Assembly (NCBI GenBank): GCA_021813405.1
Contig: JAKAKS010000039.1
Location: 43,451-82,468, forward strand
Direction of reading: 5' to 3'
Length of the DNA: 39,018 nt
Source: Nitrospirota bacterium
GTDB lineage: Bacteria > Nitrospirota > Thermodesulfovibrionia > Thermodesulfovibrionales > JdFR-88
In this document: one piece after another, positions 32,061 to 39,018 of the stretch
Layout: every line of letters starts with the position of its first letter
Position numbering within the stretch: position 1 is the stretch's first letter
The notes under the pieces: generated by a model
What the model was told of the DNA's origin: nothing
The model's database searches: none
The model's input: the letters and a program-made list of their open reading frames with translations, nothing else
Made by a program: the position numbers and the translations under genes

Positions 32061-32906
32061 ATGGATGATCAGCAAGTAAATCAGGGCTGCTGAAAGCCAA
32101 TCGGAGGTGCCGGTGGGCGCCTGGACCAACAGGGCATATGTCCCCTGCCCTTTTCCTCCAGCCAGGAGAAACCCGCGCCTGATGCCGGGGCAATCCGGCA
32201 GGCAATTCAAAAAAGATATGCGGCGGTGTCGGTAACCGCCTCCGGCAACTTCAGTTACAAAACAGGCAGGGCGGGCGCGGAACTGCTCGGCTATGATAAA
32301 GGCCTGCTTGGCCGCATGCCGGATGAATTGATAGATTCCTTCTGCGGGGTTGGGAACCCTTTTTCACTTGGCCCGGTCAATCCCGGTGACCAAGTTCTGG
32401 ATATAGGCTGCGGGGCGGGATTCGACCTTGTGGCGGCAAGCTGCCTGGCTGGCAAAAATGGAAAGGTATTCGGTATAGACGTCACGCCGGAGATGCTTGG
32501 GAAAGCGGGAAAGGTTTTGGCCGGATACTCGTGTTCCGCTTATGAATTAAAAGTTGCCGGGGCGGAGGAACTACCTTTTGAAGACGGCTCATTCGGCATC
32601 GTTATCTCAAACGGCGTTCTTAATCTTTCTCCGGCCAAAGCAAATTGCTTCAAGGAAATATACCGCGTGCTCAAGCCTGGCGGCCGCCTCCGGATTGCAG
32701 ACATTGTGCTGAAAGGTGAAAGGCCCGCAAGCGCAGACCCCCTTCGTGACTGGGCAACCTGAATAGGCGGCGCGGTCTCCGTGGCAGACCAGTTGGATTT
32801 GATAAAGGCGGCCGGCTTTAAGGATGTTGAATTCGCCGGAGATACGCCTGTATCCACTTCCAATTTCACCGTTGGCGCACTCTTTAAGGCAAGGAAGCCG
32901 TTGTAA
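32061..32906 (+). CDS. ArsM/AS3MT-like SAM methyltransferase, probable selenoprotein with two Sec (UGA) codons
   Basis: One frame runs from ATG 32061 to TAA 32904-32906 through UGA at 32091 and 32760, giving 281 residues with U11 and U234. Before the first UGA: M-D-D-Q-Q-V-N-Q-G-C. After it: I-R-Q-A-I-Q-K-R-Y-A-A-V-S, Y-K-T-G-R-A-G-A-E-L-L-G-Y and F-C-G-V-G-N-P-F (C95), all N-terminal features of ArsM-like methyltransferases. SAM motif I is D-I-G-C-G-A-G-F-D (114-122), followed by G-I-D-V-T-P-E-M-L and R-V-L-K-P-G-G-R-L. The second UGA replaces the conserved cysteine of the W-x-x-C-[IL]-G-G-A block (Cys156 in human AS3MT), and the downstream frame continues with family sequence (I-K-A-A-G-F-K-D-V). 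The third arsenic-binding cysteine of classical ArsM is not seen. Both UGAs have downstream hairpins. UGA serves as a stop in many neighbouring genes, so general reassignment is unlikely. Real substrate unknown. Confidence 0.8.
32091..32122 (+). promoter_or_regulatory. SECIS-like element at the first UGA
   Basis: UGA 32091-32093, then AGGTGCC (32105-32111), apical loop GGTG (32112-32115) and GGCGCCT (32116-32122): a 7-bp stem with one G-U pair. The loop starts 18 nt after the UGA and opens with GGU. As I recall, E. coli fdhF has the same spacing and a loop that starts GGU. Confidence 0.7.
32760..32790 (+). promoter_or_regulatory. SECIS-like element at the second UGA
   Basis: UGA 32760-32762, then GGTCT (32774-32778), loop CCGTGGC (32779-32785) and AGACC (32786-32790). 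If C32780 pairs with G32784 over a C-C mismatch, the apical loop is GUG beginning 18 nt after the UGA, matching the first element. The stem is weaker than the first. Confidence 0.55.
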
Positions 32907-32926
32907 AATTTTTCGTCCTTCCCCTG

Positions 32927-32932
32927 TATAAT
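32927..32932 (+). promoter_or_regulatory. -10 element, leaderless, for the Hel308-like gene
   Basis: A perfect TATAAT ends 7 nt (CTAAAAA) before the ATG at 32940, with no Shine-Dalgarno site. No -35 at a standard spacing. Confidence 0.5.
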
Positions 32933-32939
32933 CTAAAAA

Positions 32940-35086
32940 ATGGACTTTTCTGAACTTGTCTATTTCGGCGCTCATCCGAAGATCGCCGGAACTCTTCCCG
33001 CTTCGGGCGGGACTTCTTTATATCCTCCGCAGGAAGAGGCGGTTAAGGCGGGGCTGTTTGAGCCCGGTACATCACTGGTTGTGGCCGCTCCCACCGCGTC
33101 CGGGAAAACCCTGATAGCCGAGATGGCCGCCCTGGACATCTTCCTGAAAAAAGGCGGCAAGGTTATATATCTGGTCCCGCTGCGGGCGCTTGCACGTGAA
33201 AAATATGAGGACTTCACCCGCAAATACGAACACACCGGCTTAAGGATAGCGCAGAGCACAGGGGATTTTGACCGAGACGAACCCTGGCTTGCCCAGGCCG
33301 GGCTGATAATCACAACCAACGAAAAGCTGGACTCCCTTCAAAGGCGGCGCTCCAGGCTGCTTGAAAACCTGGCGCTTGTGGTGGCCGACGAGGTGCATCT
33401 TCTTGGCGACGCCGGCAGGGGGCCGACGCTGGAGGTGGTGCTGACCAGGCTAAGGGCCGTTAAACGCGGGCTGAAAGTGATAGCCCTCAGCGCAACCATA
33501 CCCAACGCAACTGAAATTGCGCATTGGCTGGACGCCAGGCTGGTGCAGTCCACATGGAGGCCGGTGCCGCTTAAAGAAGGTGTTTTCCATAACGGGGCGG
33601 TAATCTTTAATGAGGGCAGTGTAACCTGGGTAGAGAAGAAGAGCGGCATAGATTCCGTTGACCTTTCCGTCGGGACCATCGGCGAGGGCGGACAGGCCCT
33701 TGTGTTCGTTGGCACAAGAAAATCCAGCGAGGCGCTTGCAAGGAAGGCGGGGCGTTACGTGGCAGGCTTTTTATCGGAGGCGGACACTGATTTTCTGGAG
33801 AAGCTGTCAAAAGACATACTGGCCAGCGCTTCGGAGCCCACAAAACTCACCAAACGCCTCTCTGAAAGCGTTAAGGAAGGCGCGGCCTTCCACCATGCGG
33901 GCATACCATACGCCCAAAGGAAGCTTGTGGAGGACGCCTTCAAATCAAACAGGCTGAAACTGCTTGCCGCAACCACCACGCTTGCCATGGGGCTTAACCT
34001 GCCATCGCGGCGCGTGGTTATAAGGGACTGGTGGCGTTATGTGCCGGGGGCGGGGATAAGCTCCATACCGGCCATCGAGGTAAAACAGATGGCGGGCAGG
34101 GCCGGCCGCCCCGGGTATGACAAATTCGGAGAGGCCGTGCTGGTGGCCAGAAGCAAGCGCGACGAAGGCCAGCTTTTCGATAAATACATACGCGGCGGCC
34201 CGGAGGAGATCGAATCCGCACTGGCCAGCGAGGCCGCCCTCAGGGGCCACGTGCTGGCCTCCATAGCCGGGCTCTTTACCCGGACCAGGCGGGACCTTAT
34301 GGATTTCCTTGGCGCAACATTCTTTGCTTTCCAGTCCGGCAGCAACAGGCTGGAGGGGGTAGCAGAAGACGTGCTGGAATTTTTGCACTCCGAAGGGCTG
34401 ATAAATTTTTCCGGCGGCGCCGGATATTCCGCAACAAGGCTTGGGCACAGGATATCCGAGCTTTACCTGGACCCCTTGTCCGGCGTTATCTTCAGGGACG
34501 CGCTATCTGTGCAGAAGGAAAACTGCCCTTCGCCCTGTTCCATATGCTTGCCATGGCCCCGGACATGATGACGCTGTCTTTCGGGAAGAAAGATTTCGAC
34601 GAGTTAATGGAAATCTTCAGCGCCCACGCTGAAACCCTGCTGGTTTCAAAGGACGGCCTGGCCGCAACAGACCAGATGCTATCGGAAATAAAGACCGCCT
34701 CTGTGCTGATGCAATGGATTCTGGAGACACCCGAGGAAAAGATAACAGACCACTTCGGCATAGGCCCAGGGGACCTGCGGACGATTGTGGAACTGGCGGA
34801 CTGGCTGTTGTACGCGGCGCAGGAGGTTGCCAAGGCAATCGGAATGAAGGATGAGGCCAGGGCCATTTCGCCGCTTAGGGTAAGGGTGAATTACGGAGTG
34901 AAAGAGGAACTGCTGGGCCTTGTAAGCCTTAAAGGTGTGGGCAGGATTAGGGCGAGGAGCCTTTACGAGGCAGGCGTTAAGGACGTAAGGGGAGTAAAGG
35001 ACACAAGCCTGGATGTCCTTCAGAAGGTCCCGAAGATAGGGCATGCGCTTGCGCTGGACCTGAAAAAACAGACTGCCGAAGGCTAG
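32940..35086 (+). CDS. Hel308-like superfamily 2 DNA helicase, interrupted by a frameshift
   Basis: Two frames make one protein of about 715 residues. The first (32940-34568) has Walker A P-T-A-S-G-K-T (51-57), V-A-D-E-V-H-L-L, S-A-T-I-P-N and motif VI Q-M-A-G-R-A-G-R-P-G-Y-D, then the winged-helix region to Y-L-D-P-L-S-G-V-I-F-R. After Q-K-E it leaves the family. The family sequence resumes one frame over as K-L-P-F-A-L-F-H-M-L-A-M-A-P-D-M-M and runs to 35086, with a late helix-hairpin-helix (L-V-S-L-K-G-V-G-R-I-R-A-R). One A missing from the run at 34519-34522 explains it. Either an assembly error or a real lesion. Hel308 acts on stalled forks and is chiefly archaeal, with scattered bacterial members. 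Confidence 0.85.
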
Positions 35087-35095
35087 GCGGAGCGG

Positions 35096-35115
35096 AAAGC
35101 CTCTGCGGGCTTTTT
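35096..35115 (+). terminator. terminator after the Hel308-like gene
   Basis: AAAGCC (35096-35101), loop TCTGCG, GGCTTT (35108-35113), continuing as T to 35115. It lies 10 nt after the stop and just before the gspG promoter. Confidence 0.65.
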
Positions 35116-35130
35116 ACAGAAGGTTTGCAA

Positions 35131-35160
35131 TTGACATTACCTCTTTTCATCTGGTAATTT
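35131..35160 (+). promoter_or_regulatory. sigma-70 promoter, leaderless, for gspG
   Basis: Consensus TTGACA (35131-35136), 18-nt spacer ending in TGG, and TAATTT (35155-35160), an extended -10. Only 6 nt separate it from the GTG at 35167. It is the best -35 match among the leaderless candidates. Confidence 0.65.
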
Positions 35161-35166
35161 ACCCGC

Positions 35167-35664
35167 GTGAGCACCCTTGGCCGTTTCCGCACATTCCCGT
35201 TTATTCCTAGGCAGTCCCGCTCCTGCGCAGTTAAACGAACAGGATGCCACAAAGAAGGTTTTACCCTTATAGAGCTGATGGTTGTCCTTATAATCCTTAG
35301 CCTTCTTGCCGCGCTTGTAGGCCCCAGGCTGTTTTCAAAGGTTGGCAAAGGCAAGCAGGTGGCCGCGGCCTCCCAGATTAAAATATTCGGGCAGGCGCTG
35401 GACCAGTACAAGCTGGACACAGGCGATTATCCCACTACGGAACAGGGCTTGAGCGCGCTGCAGGCAAACCCGGGCGGTATCCAGGGCTGGGACGGGCCAT
35501 ATCTGAAGAAAGGCATCCCAAAAGACCCGTGGGGCAGGCCGTATAATTACCAGTGCCCCGGCCAGCATGGGGATTACGACCTTTATTCATACGGAAAAGA
35601 CGGCGTGCCTGGCGGGACAGGCGAAAGCAAGGAAGTGGACAGCTGGGAAAATAGCGGTTCTTAG
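35167..35664 (+). CDS. gspG: type II secretion major pseudopilin
   Basis: 165 residues. The prepilin site is K-E-G/F-T-L-I-E-L, cut after Gly31, with Glu5 of the mature pilin present. The hydrophobic helix M-V-V-L-I-I-L-S-L-L-A-A-L-V-G-P follows. The mature part has D-Q-Y-K-L-D-T-G-D-Y-P-T-T-E-Q-G-L, P-Y-L-K-K-G-I-P-K-D-P-W-G-R-P-Y and Y-D-L-Y-S-Y-G-K-D-G, all hallmarks of GspG. The 31-residue leader is long for a prepilin, but no alternative ATG, GTG or TTG exists nearer the cleavage site, and the promoter fits this GTG. It forms the shaft of the secretion pseudopilus. Confidence 0.95.
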   Translation: MSTLGRFRTFPFIPRQSRSCAVKRTGCHKEGFTLIELMVVLIILSLLAALVGPRLFSKVGKGKQVAAASQIKIFGQALDQYKLDTGDYPTTEQGLSALQANPGGIQGWDGPYLKKGIPKDPWGRPYNYQCPGQHGDYDLYSYGKDGVPGGTGESKEVDSWENSGS

Positions 35665-35674
35665 CCTGGCGTTT

Positions 35675-35683
35675 TGCTACAAT
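35675..35683 (+). promoter_or_regulatory. extended -10 promoter, leaderless, for gspE
   Basis: TG-C-TACAAT (TACAAT at 35678-35683) ends 6 nt before the ATG at 35690 and lies just after the gspG stop. No Shine-Dalgarno site is visible. Confidence 0.5.
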
Positions 35684-35689
35684 ATTCGC

Positions 35690-37219
35690 ATGAGTGACAA
35701 ACCTTACCAAAGCCTTGAAGATTTCCCCAAAATGCCGTTTCTGCCAGATGGGCTCTCCTCCCGCTTTATCCGCGAAAACCGGATAGTGCCGCTTGGGCTG
35801 GAAAGCGGCACGCTCAAGATCATCATGGCAAACCCTGATGATATTCAGACGGTGAGGGCCTTGAGGGTTGCGCTTGAAACCGAAATAGAGGCATACGGCG
35901 CGCCAGCACAGGTTATAGACGAATACTGGGTGCGCTTCTACGGGCGCAAGCCTGAAGACATAACCGACATAGTAAACGGGATGGACGGGGACGGCGGGCT
36001 GGAGATACTGAAGGACGGCGGCGAGGACTCGGCCCATCTGAAGGACCTGGCCTCCGAGGCCCCGATCATTAAGCTTGTAAACGCCCTTATAATGCGGGCC
36101 CTTGAGACCAGGGCAAGCGACATACACCTTGAACCGTACGAAGACGAACTGAGGGTAAGATACCGCATAGACGGAATACTCCATACGGTGGAGTCCGTGC
36201 CCAAAAGGCTGCAACCAGCAATCATCTCCAGGCTGAAACTAATGGCAAAGCTGAATATCGCCGAGCGAAGGCTGCCCCAGGACGGGCGCATCAGGTTCAA
36301 GATGTCCGCCAAAGAGATTGACATGAGGGTATCTACCATCCCGGTCCTTCATGGGGAAAGCCTGGTTATGAGACTTCTGGATAAAGAGAGCATCGTGATA
36401 GACCTGGACCAGCTCGGGTTTCCGGATGCCGCTCTATCCACCTTCAAGGAGCTTATTAAAAAGACCCACGGGCTTATATTCGTAACCGGCCCGACCGGAA
36501 GCGGCAAGACCACCACCCTGTACGGGGCGCTGGACAAGATAAACTCGCCGGAACTGAAGATAATCACCGTTGAGGACCCGATAGAATATCATCTCAAGGG
36601 CGTAAACCAGATACAGGTAAAGCCCGGCATAGGGCTCAGTTTCGCAAATACCCTAAGGCATATCGTAAGGCAGGACCCGGACGTGATAATGATAGGGGAG
36701 ATAAGGGATTTAGAGACGGCCGAGATTGCGATACAGGCCGCGCTTACCGGCCACCTTGTCTTCTCCACGCTGCACACCAATGACGCGGCAAGCGCGATAA
36801 CAAGGCTTCTGGACATGGGGGTGGAGAGCTTCCTTCTGTCCTCCACCATAAGGGGCATCCTGGCCCAGAGGCTTGTAAGAATGATATGCCCTAAATGCAA
36901 AGAGGCCGTGGAAACGCCGGGAAACGGCAACGGCGGGCCGGAGGCGCAGATAACGGGAGCCGAAGACCTGCCGGTGTTTAAAGGCAGGGGCTGCGAGTTT
37001 TGCGCTTCCACGGGCTACCGGGGAAGGACCGGCATCTTCGAACTGATCACCGTAAACGAGGACATACGCAAATTGATCGTGAAAAAGACAGGCGCAAACG
37101 AGATCAAGGAAGCGGCCCGCAAAAACGGCATGAAAACCCTGTTTGAAGACGGGATAGATAAAATAAGAGGCGGCGTAACCACCACAAGCGAACTCCTCAG
37201 GGTCACTCAGGAGGCATAA
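35690..37219 (+). CDS. gspE: type II secretion ATPase
   Basis: 509 residues from ATG 35690 (M-S-D-K-P-Y-Q-S-L); an earlier in-frame ATG at 35567 lies inside gspG and is rejected. GspE powers pseudopilus assembly from the cytoplasmic side. An N1E domain (to about 150) leads to the ATPase core with A-S-D-I-H-L-E-P-Y (Asp box start), Walker A G-P-T-G-S-G-K-T-T-T, V-E-D-P-I-E-Y-H (Asp box), Walker B I-M-I-G-E-I-R-D and G-H-L-V-F-S-T-L-H-T-N-D. The zinc-binding C-P-K-C with partner C-E-F-C is present. It is co-transcribed with gspF. Confidence 0.95.
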   Translation: MSDKPYQSLEDFPKMPFLPDGLSSRFIRENRIVPLGLESGTLKIIMANPDDIQTVRALRVALETEIEAYGAPAQVIDEYWVRFYGRKPEDITDIVNGMDGDGGLEILKDGGEDSAHLKDLASEAPIIKLVNALIMRALETRASDIHLEPYEDELRVRYRIDGILHTVESVPKRLQPAIISRLKLMAKLNIAERRLPQDGRIRFKMSAKEIDMRVSTIPVLHGESLVMRLLDKESIVIDLDQLGFPDAALSTFKELIKKTHGLIFVTGPTGSGKTTTLYGALDKINSPELKIITVEDPIEYHLKGVNQIQVKPGIGLSFANTLRHIVRQDPDVIMIGEIRDLETAEIAIQAALTGHLVFSTLHTNDAASAITRLLDMGVESFLLSSTIRGILAQRLVRMICPKCKEAVETPGNGNGGPEAQITGAEDLPVFKGRGCEFCASTGYRGRTGIFELITVNEDIRKLIVKKTGANEIKEAARKNGMKTLFEDGIDKIRGGVTTTSELLRVTQEA

Positions 37220-37230
37220 GGCGCACCAGC

Positions 37231-38427
37231 ATGGCCCGCTTCTCCTATAAAGCCGCTTCCGCCGCCGGAAAAATAACAAATGGCGAGATAGACGCCGCCG
37301 ATGAAACAGCCGCCATTGCCGCCGTTAAATCCTCTGGTTTCATACTGCTGGACATAAAATCAGGCGCCCCGGCAGACTCCGTTGGAAAGCATCTCTTTGG
37401 CGGGCAGAAATACGACCTGCTGACCTTTACCACGGAGCTTTCATCCCTTCTTAATGCCGGGCTGCCGCTGGACAGGGCGCTGACCGTGCTCGCCGGGATA
37501 TCCGAGAGCAAGGGCATGCGGCGCACGGTAGAATCCATATTAAGCAGCGTAAAGGGGGGCAGTTCTTTTTCCGAGGCCCTGCGGCTGCACCCGCACGTCT
37601 TCCCGAAGCTTTACGTAAACATGGTCCGCGCAGGGGAGGCCGGAGGGGTGCTGGATGTGGTATTGGACAATCTAAACCAGTTCCTGGAGGCAAGGAAGGA
37701 ACTGAGGGAGCACATAACTTCGGCCATGATATATCCGTCCATACTGGTGGCCGCAAGCGTGGCCTCGATAACGTTCCTGATGTACTACGTGCTGCCCAAG
37801 TTCAGCGTTATTTTCGAGGACGCCGGATCGGCCCTGCCGCTTTCTACACGCGCGCTGCTTTCGGCCAGCGGGTACATCCGCGGCTACTGGTGGCTGATGC
37901 CCGTAATAGCTATTGTCTTCTGGCTTGTATTCCGCAGCTATTCAAAAACAAGGGAAGGCCGGCTTCAACTGGACAGCTTCAAGATAAAATTCCTTGGCGG
38001 TGTTGTTACAAAAATAGAGACCGCCAGGTTCTGCCGCACGCTGGGTACACTGCTTACAAGCGGCGTGCCTCTTTTGCCAGCCCTCAAAAACTCCAGGGAG
38101 ATAATGACAAACGAGGTGATGGCTGCCGCGCTGGAACACGTATCCAGGGATGTAAGCGAGGGCAAAAGCATAGCAATGGCGCTTTCAAAAACAGGTGTAT
38201 TCCCGGAGCTTGCCATATCCATGGTGCAGGTTGGCGAGGAGACGGGCCAGCTGGCCGAGATGCTCCTTCGCGTGGCCGCCATCTACGAAAAATTCCTGAA
38301 AACCGCGATCAAAAGGCTTACAAGCATTCTGGAGCCCGTCCTGATATTATGCATGGCCGTTATAACGGGCTTCATAGTGGTTTCCATGCTGAGTGCAATT
38401 TACAGCATAACGGACATCCCGTTATAA
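37231..38427 (+). CDS. gspF: type II secretion inner-membrane platform protein
   Basis: 398 residues. GspF is the inner-membrane platform with two GspF domains. Seen are the start F-S-Y-K-A, G-L-P-L-D-R-A-L-T-V-L, the first hydrophobic segment I-L-V-A-A-S-V-A-S-I-T-F-L-M-Y-Y-V-L-P, the second Y-W-W-L-M-P-V-I-A-I-V-F-W-L-V-F, the repeat G-V-P-L-L-P-A-L, V-Q-V-G-E-E-T-G-Q-L, and E-P-V-L-I-L-C-M-A-V-I-T-G-F near the C-terminus. It starts 11 nt after gspE and 3 nt separate its stop from gspH. Confidence 0.95.
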   Translation: MARFSYKAASAAGKITNGEIDAADETAAIAAVKSSGFILLDIKSGAPADSVGKHLFGGQKYDLLTFTTELSSLLNAGLPLDRALTVLAGISESKGMRRTVESILSSVKGGSSFSEALRLHPHVFPKLYVNMVRAGEAGGVLDVVLDNLNQFLEARKELREHITSAMIYPSILVAASVASITFLMYYVLPKFSVIFEDAGSALPLSTRALLSASGYIRGYWWLMPVIAIVFWLVFRSYSKTREGRLQLDSFKIKFLGGVVTKIETARFCRTLGTLLTSGVPLLPALKNSREIMTNEVMAAALEHVSRDVSEGKSIAMALSKTGVFPELAISMVQVGEETGQLAEMLLRVAAIYEKFLKTAIKRLTSILEPVLILCMAVITGFIVVSMLSAIYSITDIPL

Positions 38428-38430
38428 AAG

Positions 38431-38901
38431 ATGGATAGCCGGAGGACTTCCGCTGGATTTACCCTGCTGGAGCTGACAGTGGTGCTGCTTCTGATATCCA
38501 TAATCATTGCAATCTCATCCGTCTCGCTGGTTTCAGCATTAAACTCCAGCAGGCTGGAGGCAACTGCCCAAGACGTCTCGTCCGCGCTGCGCCGCGCCAG
38601 GGCGATGGCCACGCTGAAAGGGCAAAAAGAGGACGTCCTGATAGACCTTGATTCAAAGGCTTTCGGCATCGAAAATGCTGCGCAAGGGGGCTTCAAAAGC
38701 ATCCCTGAAGGCGTAAACGTTGCGGCCTTCAGCACAACGGGCGAGCAGGCCGAATCCGGCGCTTACAGGATAACCTTCTTTCCGTCCGGCGCGGTGGAGG
38801 GCGGCGCCATAATCATCTGGAACAACAAGAGATGGTTCAAGCTCTCGCCGGACCCCGTAATGGGCTGCGTTGAATCCTCAGGCCTGGGCGGGTTGCAGTA
38901 G
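38431..38901 (+). CDS. gspH: GspH-type minor pseudopilin
   Basis: 156 residues. Short leader M-D-S-R-R-T-S-A-G cut before F-T-L-L-E-L (Glu5 present), then T-V-V-L-L-L-I-S-I-I-I-A-I-S-S as the helix. The globular part has the L-R-R-A-R-A-M-A helix typical of GspH and F-F-P-S-G-A-V-E-G-G, near the family end. It is probably part of the pseudopilus tip. The assignment rests on position and length; other minor pilins are similar. Confidence 0.85.
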   Translation: MDSRRTSAGFTLLELTVVLLLISIIIAISSVSLVSALNSSRLEATAQDVSSALRRARAMATLKGQKEDVLIDLDSKAFGIENAAQGGFKSIPEGVNVAAFSTTGEQAESGAYRITFFPSGAVEGGAIIIWNNKRWFKLSPDPVMGCVESSGLGGLQ

Positions 38902-39018
38902 ATGTTAAGCCGGGCGCGTCCGGGCCGCGGGTTTACCCTTCTGGAAGTGCTGGTGGCGCTGGCCGTACTGGCCACCGGGGTGCTGATGATAAGCAGATTG
39001 TTTTCCCATGATAGATCG
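38902..39018 (+). CDS. gspI: GspI-type minor pseudopilin, 3' truncated by window edge
   Basis: Only 39 residues are inside the window. M-L-S-R-A-R-P-G-R-G is the leader, cut before F-T-L-L-E-V, then L-V-A-L-A-V-L-A-T-G-V-L-M, the helix pattern (E-V-L-V-A-L-A) usual for GspI. Its ATG abuts the gspH stop. GspI, GspJ and related minor pilins share this start, so the letter is tentative. Confidence 0.7.
   Translation, partial: MLSRARPGRGFTLLEVLVALAVLATGVLMISRLFSHDRS

Noticed and set aside
32160..32180. AGCCAGGAGA resembles the B12 box of cobalamin riboswitches
   Set aside because: The rest of the riboswitch core is absent and the stretch is coding in the UGA-extended methyltransferase frame.
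32061..32906. Methyltransferase as a pseudogene with two nonsense mutations
   Set aside because: Both stops are UGA, one is exactly at the catalytic cysteine, both have downstream hairpins, and there is no frameshift or other damage. It stays the main alternative.
32061..32906. UGA reassigned to Trp or Gly genome-wide
   Set aside because: UGA ends many intact genes here, including ATGA overlaps in the MOSC-mog-ccdA and yebC-DUF502 junctions.
34515..34525. Programmed -1 frameshift in the helicase
   Set aside because: No X-XXY-YYZ slippery heptamer is present; the A-run indel is simpler.

Overview
The window comes from a Gram-negative bacterium of middling GC content (mid-50s percent by eye). 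It carries type II secretion genes, lipid-sugar membrane enzymes, a sigma-54 activator, ferredoxin-dependent 2-oxoacid oxidoreductase subunits and a probable selenoprotein. Together these suggest an uncultured deltaproteobacterial, Nitrospirota or Nitrospinota-like anaerobe. The lineage cannot be fixed from the sequence alone. No rRNA, tRNA, insertion sequence, phage or CRISPR array was seen.

Layout. 1-1586: 3' part of a GT-C membrane glycosyltransferase. 1599-9615 (minus): yebC, DUF502, glmU, glmS, uvrD/pcrA, gatC, panD and a small secreted protein, mostly overlapping. 9774-11165 (minus): a sigma-54 response regulator, divergent from a plus-strand run of Ppx/GppA, a diguanylate cyclase, 2-oxoacid oxidoreductase beta and gamma subunits, a GNAT acetyltransferase, purN and pyk (11243-17424). 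17448-19748 (minus): the rpsP-khpA-trmD-rplS-rnhB block without rimM. 19827-21468 (minus): MOSC, MogA/MoaB and CcdA. 21840-22190 (minus): a NifX-like protein with its own consensus promoter. Then mnmA (minus) divergent from a cysteine synthase (plus). 24488-30314 (minus): an overlapping operon of a lone receiver, an ArnT-like transferase, a GT2 dolichyl-P-mannose-synthase-like enzyme, a flippase-like protein and a GT-C protein with an extracytoplasmic sugar-binding-like domain. 30366-35086 (plus): a sodium:solute symporter, an ArsM-like methyltransferase and a Hel308-like helicase. 35167-39018 (plus): gspG, gspE, gspF, gspH and the start of gspI.

The most notable feature is at 32061-32906. 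An ArsM/AS3MT-type methyltransferase reads through two in-frame UGA codons. One sits at the conserved catalytic cysteine (W-A-T-U-I-G-G-A). The other makes an N-terminal Cys-Sec pair. Each UGA is followed by a hairpin whose G-containing apical loop can start 18 nt downstream, the spacing I recall for E. coli fdhF SECIS. Ordinary gene calling would give only a 178-residue fragment with neither Sec nor C-terminus.

A second pattern runs through the window. Genes that begin transcription units repeatedly have a TATAAT-like or extended -10 element ending only 5-8 nt before the start codon and no Shine-Dalgarno sequence, whereas internal operon genes have good Shine-Dalgarno sites. This points to common leaderless transcription, and it was used here to correct some starts. 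Other oddities are an apparent AUU start, a frameshifted helicase, and the missing rimM and oxidoreductase alpha subunit.
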